Source of the DNA: Gnetum montanum
Taxonomy: Eukaryota > Streptophyta > Gnetopsida > Gnetales > Gnetaceae
Direction of reading: 5' to 3'
Assembly (NCBI GenBank): GCA_015680685.1
Contig: MNCI01035121.1
Span: forward strand, 216,167-280,166
Length of the DNA stretch: 64,000 nt
Each line of letters starts with the position of its first letter. The stretch's first letter is position 1. Of the stretch, positions 1 to 11,800 are shown one piece after another. Position numbers and translations under genes: made by a program. Under the pieces are notes generated by a model, which did not search any database, was not told where the DNA came from, and saw only the letters and a program-made list of their open reading frames with translations.

Positions 1-243
1 AGACACGGGAAAAATTCTAACTCTGGAGGGATCAAACTGCCAGAGCTTCGCTACACTAAAACTGGGATTGAAATGAGGGAGAGCCGCCTCTTATTTATAG
101 AAATTGCGGCTGACTGCGATATCGCGGCCCATGATACATCGCGTACGCGATATCGTGGCCCATGATACATCGCGACCCATGATACAACGCGACCCATGAT
201 ACAACGTGGGTGCCTTAACGTGGGTGCCTTAACGCGGCTGCCA
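1..243 (-). mobile_element. LTR fragment, minus strand, cut by window edge
   Basis: Read on the minus strand this piece starts TGGCAGCCGCG at 243 and runs off the window. It carries several tandem copies of a motif with core GTATCATGGG followed by YCGCG (about 115-215), then a TATA box and a transcribed-looking region, the order expected for U3 then R of an LTR. At 243/244 it abruptly interrupts a Ty3/gypsy integrase on the plus strand, so it is an insertion. It has many CG dinucleotides, unlike almost all the rest of the window, which suggests a young insertion. The family is unknown because no coding region is visible. Confidence 0.6.
88..100 (-). promoter_or_regulatory. TATA box of the minus-strand LTR
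   Basis: The minus strand reads CTATAAATAAGAG, a canonical plant TATA box, directly downstream of the tandem U3 motifs of the LTR fragment. Transcription would run towards position 1 and out of the window. Confidence 0.55.
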
Positions 244-1161
244 GCACTATGTGCAATTCATGTCTCATCAGTCCTCAACAATGGATTCAACCACTAGAAC
301 CTTTCAACATATGGGGCATTAACTTCATGGATTCCATCACACCCATGTCTAATGGGAAGACATATATTATAGTAGTAGTTGACTACTACACAAAATGGAC
401 AAAAGCAGCAACCGTTACTAATTGTACATCATCCAGTGCTACCAAATTCATACAACAAAATATCATGAATAGGTTTGGAATGCAATGTTCACTAATTTTT
501 GATAATAAAACTCATTTCATAGGTGCCACATTTAGAAAATTAATGCAATGCTTGGGGGTAGAACATAAATTAACAACACCTTACCACCCCCAAGCTAATG
601 ATCAAGTAGAGGTAACCACCTAGGAGATCACAAAAATACTAATGTGAACCATTAGCAAATATAGGAAGGACTATAGTACAAACGTTAACGATGCTCTTTG
701 GGCTTATCGTTCAACTTGGAAACTTCCTATTGGATATTCTCCCTATGAGTTAGTGTACAGAAAACTTCCAATGCTTACAATTCAATCTGAGCTTTGTACA
801 CTCTTAATGGCTTATGATCTAAACCTTAACCTAAGTCTAACATAGAGGGAAAGATTGATCAATTTGAATGTGCTAGATGAAAATTTCTTAGTAGCCCTAT
901 CCTTGAATGAGGTGAACAAGGCATTCAACAAGCAATGTCATGACCTTAGAATCAAGAAAGTAAAACTCTAACCAAGAGATAAGGTTCTTTACTGGAACCC
1001 CACACATGTACCCTAAAAAAAAATTTCAAACATTGTGGGAGGAACCTTACATAATTGATCCAACCTTTCTCTCTGGGACCATGATAATTTACAAACCTAA
1101 CAGCCCAAATAAAAAGCAGTTTGTCAACATTCAACAAGTGAAGCCTTTCCTACAACCATGA
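244..1161 (+). pseudogene. Ty3/gypsy integrase, 3' part, decayed
   Basis: This is the catalytic core and C-terminal part of a retrotransposon integrase, which would join element cDNA to host DNA. The first 125 residues are open (249-623). They show WGINFMD (first Asp), FDNKTHF (second Asp) and PYHPQANDQVEV (catalytic Glu), the DDE pattern. Beyond 623 the frame continues with stops: ALWAYRSTWKLPIGYSPYELVY, then a C-terminal WEEPYIID segment, ending with QQVKPFLQP and a stop at 1159-1161. The N-terminal zinc finger and all upstream pol are missing because the LTR at 1-243 sits there. It is dead, with several in-frame stops. Lineage is uncertain; it does not look like the minus-strand chromovirus further along. 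Confidence 0.85.
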
Positions 1162-1232
1162 TAGGCCAATGTAACTACCACCTCACCAAATGGACATCCA
1201 TGTTCTATTTTTCAGATCTCCTCCCTCCAACT

Positions 1233-1248
1233 TAGTCATGGGGGAAAT
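1233..1248 (+). other. Polypurine tract after integrase
   Basis: TAGTCATGGGGGAAAT lies about 70 bp after the integrase stop. It closely resembles the tract TAGTCACGGGGGTA directly before the LTR at 6466. It could prime plus-strand synthesis at a 3' LTR starting TGCCATATG at 1249, or be an internal tract before an extra ORF. Confidence 0.5.
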
Positions 1249-3377
1249 TGCCATATGTGTTGACCATCATCATGGCCTCTCAATTTTTCTACCTTTTTGT
1301 TTTTCACATTTTTGATTTTCAAATTTTTCTAATTTTACACAATCTTTAGTACCTTTAAACCTTCTTGATTATTTTACACTTTTTTATATATTTTACATTA
1401 TTTTTTTTCTTTTGTTTATTTTTTTAAGTGTGATATTTTCTCATTTTTGCTAATAAAGTTGCTTTATTATCATAGGACACAGTGTTGTTGCTGTTTACTA
1501 TGTGATTATCGATGTCTGGTTTCTATTTTTGAATTATGATGTCTGATGACTTTGACATGGTTTATTTTTCATGGAATAGGTAGTGAGTCCATATCATTCG
1601 CCCATCCAATGAACTCTATGATTTTCTTTGTTCTAGAAGTTTGAGGTCCCTTTTTCCTTAAAGAAACTTTTAATCAATCAGTAACCTTAGTAGTTTTAGA
1701 ATTAGGAAGGATTCAAAGGTTTGTAAAGGGTGTGACTTCAAAGGAACTCAATACTCTTTGTACTCTTCTTCTTACTTGAGTGCTTGTGTGTTTCTCACAT
1801 ACTTCTTACCATTCCACACAAACCATTAAAGGAAGTGAAAATAATGTTGTTGCATGGTGTCATTCCCATCGTCCAAAAACAAAATAAAAATAAAAATGAT
1901 GAAATTCAAAGCACACCCCTTTGACACGAATAAGTCTTGCATGGTGTGGTTCCCATTTGAAAGAAAATAACAACAATGGGAATTCAAAGCATACTCCTTG
2001 GACAAATAAAAGGGCTACATGCATGGGTTATGGAACTTGAATGACATGCACCTATGCTTGATAGTTCCCTCTAACTAAGTTCCTCTCTCTTACTTTCTAC
2101 TTCTCCTTTCTTTTCTCTATGAAATGGTGGTTTTTTTGTGGAAGAACTCTTGTGTCTCAAGTGGATGGATTAGTCTTAGAGTGGTGATGTGAAGTCACTG
2201 AAAGTGGATGGTTTTAGTTTGGATTGAGGATGGAACTTCTCGGGTCATTTTAACCAAAAATTTCACAAGGGACTTCTTATGACCTCAATTTTGAACTCCA
2301 TTTCACCTTCTCTATCATCCATCCATGTTGCCATAAATCGCTACACTACTAGGTTCTATGTTATGCTCTATGTCTTAGTCTAATGTGTTGGGATTCTTGA
2401 GTGGATTCTTTTGGGTTGATCCTTAACTTGTCATGATCATTAAATTGACTATGAGGCCCACGAACCCCTTAGTTGAGGTTATGTAAGGGTAAAAAGCACA
2501 TGAGCTTGCTATGAAGAGGATCCACTTGCATAGCTTTTGGCTTGATTAGTTAAGGTTCCTTACCTTTGACATCGCTGCAATCCTATATTTCATATTTTCC
2601 ATTGTGTAAACCATTCAGTACTCCTTAATCTTTCATTACTTTCATCCATTAAATCAAAATTTCTTTGTTTTTTAAAATTTATTAACTTCCACGTCCTCTT
2701 CTCATGATTTCATACTATTATTGGTATTCTAAGCTTTCATTTGACCCTAATTTCATCAAAAAATTCCTTGTATTTTGAAAGTTTGACCAAAGTCAACAAA
2801 AGTTAACAATGGTTAATAGCTACATCAACGAGGCCTCATCAATGCAGTTGACTCATCGACGAGGCCCCATCTATGAGGCCTCATCAACGTAGTGCAAAAA
2901 TACTATATATGCCATTGAACACTTTGGAATTTTTTGCAATTTTCTCATAACACATGGTGAATTTTTGCAATCTTTCAAAGCCCAAAACCTTCTAGAGCCC
3001 ATAAGTTTCAAACTGTTTGTTCAAATCACTCAATTTTTTGATCCTACACTTACCAAAGGTAAGATCTTTATTGTGGGGGCTACAAACTTTAAGGTTTCCA
3101 ATGAAAAATCAATGGAATTTTTTGGAAATTTTCTTAACTCCCCCAAAGGATGAATAACTTTAACCATATATAAACATCAATGTTTTCTAAGTTAATCCTT
3201 CCAACAACCTCTAGGATGAATTATTCATAATAACACATAAAATAAATAATAGGTGAATTCATTAAATCAGCCATGATCACAACTTAGCCAAGTGTAACTA
3301 TCCCCAAGAGTTAAGGTATCCCAATTGTTTTGAGGTTACACAATGATTGCTAATCCATGGTCTTATCGTGATTATAG
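1249..3377 (+). other. Spacer or LTR between integrase and extra ORF
   Basis: No coding region is seen in this 2.1 kb. It is T-rich at 1290-1450, has an imperfect tandem duplication of about 85 bp (1850-2010, units starting TTGCATGGTGT) and a promoter-like block at 2825-2910. It may be a 3' LTR beginning TGCCATATG at 1249, or the non-coding spacer that Athila-type elements have between pol and their extra 3' ORF. A matching LTR end was not found, so the two readings cannot be separated here. Part of it (about 2450-2600, AGCTTGCTATGAAGAGGAT) resembles 8000-8100. Confidence 0.4.
2825..2910 (+). promoter_or_regulatory. GAGGCCTC repeats plus TATA-like box
   Basis: Three near copies of an ACGAGGCCTCATCAACG-type motif (2826-2895) are followed by CTATATAT at 2903-2910. 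The same motif occurs three times just before the TATA box of the LTR at 6466-7394. The arrangement looks like a U3 promoter 470 bp upstream of the extra ORF. Confidence 0.45.
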
Positions 3378-6235
3378 ATGGCACCTAAACAAAAGCATCG
3401 GTAGGAAGGAGAACCCTCACAACCATAGGAGAAATAGCCTAGAGCTAGAAAGGGCTAGCAAGAACAAGGTCAAGAACAACAAGAGGTGACCTATGCAACC
3501 AAACCTCTTCGTAAGGAACCCAAAGTGGAATCTATTTGACAAATTTTAGAGGAAGAAGTGCCTACTGAACAATCCCAATAGAAGAAGTGTCTAGACCTAT
3601 GGCAAGGCTTGAGGTCACTTTGACTTAAGCCTACCTAGACATCATTAAGTCCCAAGAAATTCAAAGATCAGTTCTTTAAGAGATAAACTTCAAGCCATTT
3701 TTGGAAAAAGCTTTAGAGGATGTCAAGACATAATTGGAAACCTCTCCCATGTGGCTAGTCATCACATATAGTGGGGAATGGTATATGGGAGAGACCTATC
3801 TTTTCTAGAATAGTTGAAGGGTAGGGTCCATTATAAAAATCAAGGATATTCAAGTGTCCTACTTGGTGGAGGCTATTGCAAAAGGACTGGGGTTACTAGA
3901 CAGTGGAATATAGGTGGTAGAAATATCAACAAAAGGTGATCCTAAGGAAAAAAGGAAATGGACTCAATGATGCTAGGGGATGGACCGTAAGGAGTATGGT
4001 GTGCTCACACTGGTGAAGTAGATTTGTTTCAAGATTGCAACCTATCATCTCAATTCAATGGTGAGGCCAAGTAAGGTGATTGCTTTCTTTGCCCAAGCAT
4101 GCGCCACTCTAAGCAAGCAATTTCCCGTTAACCTTCCACAAATGATTTATTTGGAGATTAAAAAGTGCTTCAAGAAGAACAAACATGGAAGGAAGACCAT
4201 GCCCTTTCCATGCCTTATCAGAAAACTTTGTAAAAGGGCAGGTACTATTCACTATTCTAATGATACTCTTAGGCATGCTCCCTTGGCCTCATGGGTAGAA
4301 ATCATGAAGGATAAGATGCCAATGACCACTCAAGAAGAGGAGTTGCCACCACCACTACCCACTCAAGAGACAACACCAGAGGCCCATGTAGTCCTTGAGT
4401 GTCTATGTCAAATTTGAGAATAGCTCTTGAGCGAACAAGACCAACAAGTAGGAATGAGTGGGGTGGATCTATCTGTGTATCAGCCAACAATGAGTCACCT
4501 TAATAAGATGGCCTGAAAAATTAGCCAGATGGAGAGAAGTGGTCTCATTTTCTCTACCCAAAGAATGCAGCTACCTTCAAGATTGGATCCCAATGCTTGA
4601 GAGGTGACGGTGTCACTAGCAACACATCATCTATTTCCAAAAATCTCTAGGAATGCCACCACTTTCTTGGTGAGGTTGGAGGAAGGTGAAGAGGCAACTA
4701 TCTTAGTGATGCAACACCAAGGGTAGGAGATAGCAACAGAAGTAGTAGCTAACCATGTAGTTGAAGCACTAAATGCATCCATGGCATCTGTACCAGACAT
4801 ATCTACACTTCAAGATGTGCAGATGTCCATATGCATGATTAGTGGAAAATTGAACGTAGCCTAGCATGAATAGTTGTTGGAATGATTGGTAGGAACCAGA
4901 CAACTAACTTTAGATATCTTTGATCTCTCATAGAAAATCACGACAACCTAGTTGGAGCTGCTAAATGCAAGGGGAAGATGCATCATTTTAGAAGGACAAC
5001 TAGAAATGGCTCAAGAGTAAAATCAACACTTGGCCATAAAGGTTGTTGAACTTTGTGCCTAACTTGCAAAACAAGTAATCCTTAGCTTGGCAATGATAAG
5101 AGATGAAGCTATCAAATAGCTTCAAGAACAATTTCAAAAGGCTGAGGAGGAAGCAATAATGGTCATCTTCAAATAGTCCGTGGTAGAAGCTGAAATGCAC
5201 TCAATCAAAAAGGACTTGAATTGGATGCCCTAAGAGAATGAAGCATTGATTGTGCAAAATCATAACCTATCAAATGTTGATGGTTAGAGAGATCAAATGC
5301 AAGAATTCATTCATCAAAAATAGGAGTTGCTTGTCAAGGTCAACACTGAATTGAGGAAATTGACCATGAAGAACCACAATCTATCAATGGAGGAGGTATG
5401 CAACTTGTGATAAAAGTCTACCATTGAGATTATTTCCTAGAAGGATGAAGCTCTCAAATTTAAGAGAGTGAAAAATCACTATAGAGACCAGGTTAGTTTG
5501 CAAAAGGAAATTAATGAAAAGAAAATCTATATCACAAAGACGAAAGTAAATAAAGCCCTTCAATAACTTTAGCAAGGAAGAAAGATGTGGCAGCCTATCG
5601 TTGATGGGATTGATGCCTACAACAAAGTGGAGATCCACTTGAAGGAGTTGCAGATTGAAAAAATGATAGAGTATATGGAGTTGGCCAATATCTGTTACAC
5701 AAACCTGGCAATGCTGATAGCTAGAAAACCATGGTTGGAATTGGATAAACAAGTGGCTAGCTTGTATATGCTATATGAGGTTGGTTTCAAACACCACAAG
5801 GACACCAAGCAAAAGCTTGAGATTACTAACATTGAACTCAAAGTTCTTAGAGGGTGATTCAGTGATCAACAATCTATCACTGATAACTTAGCCAAATGGA
5901 TGAATGACTACTAGGAGCTGAAGAACACAGTGAGAGCATTTGACATTTAACGCAAATAGTTTGTTGCTTGATTTGTCAATGCTAAGAAGTTATTTCCAAC
6001 GATCTTGTGTCCTTGGGATGTATCCATTCCAACCCACATTGGGGAAGCTATGTGGACAATGCATGATCCTAGGAGTAAGGAGGAGAAAATGAAAGCACTA
6101 TTGGATGCTTTCTGCCTCTCACCATAAGTTGCAGCAATAGCAAGACAACCATAGTTGCCTCAACCACCACTAGTGCATGAAGCCGATGAAGGTGCTTCGA
6201 AACCTCAAGAACCATCACCACCTAGGATCGTTTGA
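3378..6235 (+). pseudogene. Extra ORF of Ty3/gypsy element: plant transposon protein domain plus coiled coil, decayed
   Basis: The ORF would start ATGGCACCTAAACAAAAGC (MAPKQKH) and end at TGA 6233-6235, about 950 codons with many stops and shifts. Around 3770-4300 it reads GEWYMGETYLF, then a YHLNSMVRPSKVIAFFAQA segment and PFPCLIRKLCKRAG. This order (ring of W/G/Y, then HLNP-like, then FPxLIxxLC) resembles the putative plant transposon protein domain (Pfam PF20167) found in plant Ty3/gypsy extra ORFs. A Gln- and Pro-rich linker follows (QEEELPPPLPTQE), then a long Leu/Glu/Lys-rich coiled-coil region (about 4880-5860; open stretch 5585-5857) and a Pro-rich tail. The function is unknown. A second copy lies at 21760-24072. 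Family assignment is from memory of the domain, not from a search. Confidence 0.6.
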
Positions 6236-6451
6236 TCTTTTCGCACAAGCTTCACACCATCAAGGAATGTGTTGTCCAATTTTTAAAGAGTTGTGTCATG
6301 GTGTTCAATTTTGTGTCCTGATGTATTGATCTGTACACCTAGGCACTCCAATTTTTGTCAAAAGTTAGTCAATTATTTTGTTGAAGACAAGTCAGTCAAT
6401 AATCCCATACCTTTCCAATTTTGTAAAAGGACTTGAGGACAAGTTTTCATT

Positions 6452-6465
6452 TAGTCACGGGGGTA
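6452..6465 (+). other. Polypurine tract before LTR
   Basis: TAGTCACGGGGGTA lies directly before the LTR start TGATGAGTCATCA, the expected position for the plus-strand primer of reverse transcription. Confidence 0.65.
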
Positions 6466-7394
6466 TGATGAGTCATCATTAGTTAGTTGTGTCGAAGAGG
6501 CCTCGTTGACATAGTTGACCATGTTGACGAGGCCTCATTGACGCATCTCGCCTTGTGTCAATGAGGCCCCGTCGATGCAGTGTTTGTCCATCACCTATAA
6601 ATACGTGCCTACTAGCTACATTTATGGCAATCTAGATTTTAGTAGTAGTGAAGCTCTTGCATTTTTTCCATTCGAAAGTTAGAATTTTTTCCCTTGAGTG
6701 CTTGCAATAGGAGTCATTGAGTGTATGGATCTTTATTTGAGCATTATTGTACCTAAGCATGACAGTGTGTGTGGCAATAAATATGAGCTTTTTAATAAAC
6801 CTTGCAGCACTTTGAATAAATTAGCTATTTCATTTATGCATTCAATGTTTTTAGTTATTTGTTAAATGTTTTCAATTATTTTGCAAATATTTTTCAGCAA
6901 TTGAGTTAATGAAGCAATTTAAGCTAGATAGATTAAATACATAAGTACAACCACTTCAAGTGTAACACGTATTTGCTTGGTAATCCCAGCAGCATGATTG
7001 CTTGGTATGTCTAGTAGCATAATGCTTGGCTGCCCAGTAGTGGATATGTGGGTTCAAGATGTGTACGGAGAGTGGGAATGGATACTTATGTTAGGATTAA
7101 TTAAATGTTAATAAATTAGTTAACTAGATTAGTTAATCAAATTATTTTTATCTACATTTGAGCATGAACTTTTAAAACAAAAAATGATAAAAATTGGATA
7201 CCTCAGTTACACTTAACCATACCAAAAAACATCACAAGTGTAATTGGGAAGACAATGATTGACCTTAAGGCTATATTCACTTCCTAAAGGAGCTAGTGCA
7301 CTGGAAACAACGAAGTCCATGGAATTCGACTAGATTGCGCATGAATGCTTTGTAATTCATATGGTTAGGCATAGACGTACCTCGTTGCTCATCA
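6466..7394 (+). mobile_element. 3' LTR, Athila-like family (929 bp)
   Basis: It begins TGATGAGTCATCA and ends GTTGCTCATCA, so its ends are TG...CA with an inverted TGATGAG/CTCATCA match. It is homologous along its length to the LTRs at 17291 and 24296: shared segments include TGGTAATCCCAG, GTTCAAGATGTGTA and the stretch before the 3' end with CACTTAACCATA. U3 has three GAGGCCTC/GAGGCCCC motifs at about 6496-6575 and a TATA box at 6595. The 5' partner LTR is not identified in the window. Confidence 0.75.
6595..6603 (+). promoter_or_regulatory. TATA box of LTR
   Basis: CTATAAATA follows the GAGGCCTC motif array in U3 and is a canonical plant core promoter element. Confidence 0.6.
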
Positions 7395-8390
7395 CTTATG
7401 TTCATCACTCATACGAAGTAAAATGTATGGTTTTGACTATTTAGCACAACTAGAGGAACTAAAAAGAGGCTTCCAATAATATCAAATTTAGGAACCTATC
7501 CTACATACATGCTGTGAGGGAAGAAACCCAAACTAGTTTCTTGGACATATAGATGAATTGGTAATACTTCACTCAATCTAGCTTCATTAATAGTCAAACC
7601 ATGAAATAATAAAGACTAGATGACATTGAAAATGATGATGTTAGCTTGCATTTCTTAAGGGAGACATGGAGGGCTATCCTTACTAGTTGGATGAGTAGTG
7701 GTGAAGGAAATCACTAGAAGATCCCTTATCAAGTGATGAATGCTATCGTTCTCCAATGAACCAATTAAATTATTGGTTGGGACTTGGTGATGTTGCATTT
7801 TTCTTTCTTCTTTCTAGTCCATTCAATTTCTCCATCCCTTGCTCACTCTTTAGACCATCTCTAGTTTATTATTATACATGTAAGATGTTAGTCAAAGTGA
7901 AGTAGAGGATGAGATTTAACCATCTAAAAGGTAGACTTATATTTAATGCTAATGCCTCACTAGTTATTGAGAATCCATGAGTGTCTCATTGATGCGAATC
8001 ATCAAGGAAAAAAGGTAAGAGCTTGCTATGGGGAGGATTTACTTGCAAATTCTTGGTGGCTTAGCATTATGAGCAAGTGAGCTCGATGCTTAACTTCCTA
8101 TAGGGATGATAGTGCTTGTATTGCATAAAGCACTTGATTGGGCTCATTCTACATTCTCATTGATAATAATGGTTGTTGAAGACATTTCTTTTTTGATCCA
8201 TATTTGATCAGTTGATTAATTTAGAGTTTTAAATTTAATATTTATTTAACTAATTTTAATCCTAGCATTTGTTCTCCGTTCTCTTTTTTCTAGGTTTTTT
8301 TATGATGGAATTTTGTGATTTTCTAAGTCTGGCTTGATTGCACCTATAGTGATTAGATTATCTACACTATTTTTGTGTTTTTATGTGTTT
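7395..8390. other. Non-coding flank of LTR
   Basis: No gene or primer-binding site is visible after the LTR. Part of it (about 8000-8100) resembles 2450-2600 (AGCTTGCTATGGGGAGGATTTACTTGC), so this may be spacer sequence of a related element into which the LTR-bearing element inserted. Confidence 0.35.
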
Positions 8391-9417
8391 GGATAGTAAT
8401 TCATTTTAATTTAATTTAATTTAATTTTACTTTATTTATTTATTTCTTATTTAATTTCATTTGATTTTATTTTTATTTGAATTATTTGAATTTTTTTCAA
8501 TTTTTTGTTTATTTATTTCATTTTATTTTCATGCATTTTCATTTTTATTATTTTTTAGTTATCACTATTTTATTTTAATTTTCTAAAAAAATATTTTTAA
8601 ATTTTAATGTTATTATTTTTAATTTTTAATTTTTAATTTTTTAGTTAATTAAAAGAACACGTGCAAATGTGTGCTACATGTAGGGTAGTGCACCTTTTTT
8701 CTATTTTTTAAATTAAAAAGAAAAATTATTTGAAAATAAATAAAAATAATAAAGTAAGTAATAATTAAGTATGTGGCAATGCACTTGTTGCCACAATAAT
8801 AATAATAATAAGAGAACACCATCGACAACTTTTTCTTTTTTTGACTTTCAAAACACTTGCACAAGCCCCACCCTTTACAACACGTGTAAACCCTCACTCC
8901 ACTTTAACTCTCTTCCATGTGGCGGCAAACTAGCCATCATTTGCCTTTCTACCCCTCGTTCTTTTCCCTTTTTCCCACTAGACGTTTATATCTCATGTCA
9001 CCCCCAAAACCCTATTTAACTTTAGTTTTTTTTCATTAATTTAATTTAATTTATTATTTAAAATAACCATATAAATTATATTATAAATAAAAATAGATTA
9101 TGTTTTATTTCTTTATCCATTTTTTTCTCTAGGATACATAACTTTTTATCATGTTTCCCTCTTTTTTAGAAAACCATAAACTAATTTGTATCATGGATTA
9201 CTTCATATAACCCATCTATATACATTCCATGATCATCTTGATCATGCTCATGTGTGTCATTGGGTCCCACCCCTCCTTACCAGTGGGCCCACTAGTAGAT
9301 AGGGGTGGACCTAGGGATACATCTTTAAATAATGTAAAAAATATTTTATGTGTGAACCAACTTGCATAAAATAGTGGTACCCAATTGCAATAATAAGTGC
9401 AAGGTTGAGTGTTTGAT
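8391..9417. other. AT-rich intergenic sequence
   Basis: It is low-complexity A/T sequence with runs of TTTAATT (8398-8640), a short GC-richer stretch at 8640-9010, and an (AAT)n run at 8796-8811. The short open frames on both strands here show no recognisable domain and are not credible genes. Confidence 0.5.
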
Positions 9418-9533
9418 TTCTTAATTTTACAAATTTAATATCTATTATCACAAAATTTCTTAATTTTGCAAATTTTATATCTATTATAACAGAATTTCTT
9501 AATTTTAAAAATTTCATATCTATTATCACATAT
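9418..9533. repeat. 39-bp tandem repeat, three copies
   Basis: Three adjacent units (9418-9456, 9457-9495, 9496-9533) share TTCTTAATTTT, then AAATTT and ATATCTATTAT. They are about 85 percent alike by eye. Open frames across the array arise only because the unit length is a multiple of three. Confidence 0.8.
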
Positions 9534-10968
9534 ACTTAGAATTTTTTCCCCACTTGCACACGTTGGAGTACTTAGTAGAGGCATGTATGATGCCATGTAT
9601 ACCCTCATCTCCCATGCATCCACCACATGGCAGATGTGGATCAATTTATGGTTTGCCCCTCTTTTTTTTATTTTCTGTTTTCCCTCATTTTCTTATATTT
9701 TCCATAGTTTCTTGTTGTCTTTTCTTGGGTTTTCATTATTTTGTCTAAATTTTTCTCATTTTCTTATATTTCTTAATTTTTGCTAGTTCTTTACTATGTT
9801 TTTAAAAATTTTTCTTGTGTTTTCTCTTCCTTTTATCATTATCCTTTTTTGGTCATTTTTCTCTCATTCTTCATCGTTGCTTTCCTAAGCAACCAAAATT
9901 TTATCATTTTTCATCACCAACAACTAGTCTTTAATGCTGAATGCTATGATATATTTTATTGTTGTGCACTTATCATTGGTACTAATGGATATTCTCTTTT
10001 TTTAGTTAGGTGTCTTGTACCTTAGTCATAGGGGAGAGCAACAAAATCAAGTATGATCTTTAAAAAAAGTTTCCATTCACATTTTGCATATTTGCATGCG
10101 TTAAAACCTTGGCTATGATAATGTTTCACATGTTATCCTTGGGTTTCATGTTTTTTGTTGTTCTTGCCAATATTTTTTGTGATGGAGCTATATAATCTTA
10201 GGGAACTTACATGATTTTTTAGCATTTTTCACAGAGTATTATGGTCCAACAATTGTGTTACATGTGCCAAAGGCCATAATTGTACGAACTCAATGAATCC
10301 CAAGCCTTGAGGATGGAAGTAGTTAAAAAACAAGGACCACTCAAACTAGCAATTTAGCTTGATTGAGTTGAACCTCCTTAACTAAGAAGATTTGGAGGTC
10401 AAAAATCTTGTTCCCTAAATACCGAGTTGGAATATGAACAATATTGACCACTTGAAGTATTGCTAAATGATTCGTTCTCAGATCCCATTGATTTGAAAAA
10501 TGTCCAAGTGAATGTTAGAAATCATGCAATATAAGCTTATTAAAGTAAGTTTGTGCCATAACCAATGCAAAGAAGAGATAAATAAACTATATCAAGAATT
10601 ATTACGAGAGTAAGAACTAATGGAGGATCAAAGTAGGGTTCTTCAAGTGAGGATGCCAGGCTTAGAAGAGTAAGTTCAAAGATATCCACTATACTCTTAG
10701 TAAACATCATACATGCTAGGAGTTATTCCAACATAACCACGACCTCTTGGTACTTCTTCTTAAGGTGGCAAGTTAATGTTATGTGTTGTATCACATCTTG
10801 TTGTAACTCCTCTACATTAAGCATAAGTCAAGTTATGTCTAGTCCAATTTTTATTATTGTAAGCTAAAGGTTGAGCATAATCCAATCATGGAGAAATGAT
10901 GAAGCATCCAATGGTACTTGTATCTCTATGTAAGCCTGAATGCATAGATTTATTTGTGTATACTTAAA
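9534..10968 (+). other. T-rich spacer with possible element remnant
   Basis: Sequence from 9650 to 10010 is strongly T-rich. CTTAGTCATAGGGGAGAG at about 10020-10038 resembles the polypurine tracts at 1233 and 6452. A Lys/Glu-rich decayed frame at about 10540-10680 (CKEEINKLYQELLRE) could be the end of a retrotransposon coiled coil, but no domain is clear. Confidence 0.3.
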
Positions 10969-11800
10969 CCTATAATTTGGGCTTGTTTCAAAAGTGTGAT
11001 GATGTTCACTTGGTGTCTTGCCTCATAGGGTACATTGTGTTACATGATGTACTATCTCACAAGGTATTCTACCTTACCAAGTATGATGCTTTACATGGTG
11101 CAGTTCCATACATGGTGTGCCACCTCATGTGGTATACTACCCCACTACTACCATTACAAACTAGAAAACTATAAATACCTAAGGAGGAAACCTTAAAATT
11201 ATCCTTAGATTTTCAAATTTTTTTTTAATATAAGAGTTTCTCATCCTTCTTTGAGTAAGTGTATAATTTATTTTCTTTAATATTTTTGAGTCATCATTTC
11301 AACATGCAACGAGATTCAGTTGAAGTGCTACCATGCTTTCGTAGCCTGAAACCATGTAGTTGACATAGTGTTGAGTATTTGTATGATGAATAAAGTTAAT
11401 TTTTGTCTCCTTAAATTTTTTAATTTTATTTGTTAAACCTTGATGAGGACATCTTATTAATGAACTTATTTGTTAAATTTATAAATTATTATTAATTTAA
11501 TTATTTTAGATAAATTAGTGTAGTTATATAGAGCTTTGCGATGATTCCACCTTATCCAAAGAGGTCATGCTTATATAGAATGGCATTGGACCATCAAGGG
11601 TGTGATTGAGAAGGTTATACTTTTGTGTGTTATTGTCATACTTATCTCATAAGGTATTGTAACATGGTTTGCATGTATATTAGATTTCTACATTACACTT
11701 GTCCTGTAAGCAATTATAATATGCAAGTATGTTTTATTTCCTTTTTTGTGTAAGAACATTGCACTTATCTCATAAGAAATTGTAGTGAGCTTTAATTATT
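10969..11800 (+). mobile_element. Putative LTR with promoter
   Basis: A block of imperfect repeats built on TCATAGGGTAC/TCACAAGGTATTCTACC (11020-11150) precedes a TATA box at 11169. Downstream, related units CTTATCTCATAAGGTATTGTA recur three times (11640-11790). The order of repeats, TATA box and leader resembles an LTR, but neither end nor a partner was found. Confidence 0.35.
11169..11177 (+). promoter_or_regulatory. TATA box
   Basis: CTATAAATA lies 20 bp after the repeat block at 11020-11150. It has the same sequence as the LTR TATA boxes at 6595, 34716 and 51578. Confidence 0.5.

Noticed and set aside
8649-9019. Overlapping 82-residue frames on both strands
   Set aside because: Low-complexity sequence with poly-Tyr or poly-Asn from an AAT run; no domain or splice context.
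9311-9644. Minus-strand open frames with KLRNFVIIDIKF repeats
   Set aside because: They are translation of the 39-bp AT-rich tandem repeat.
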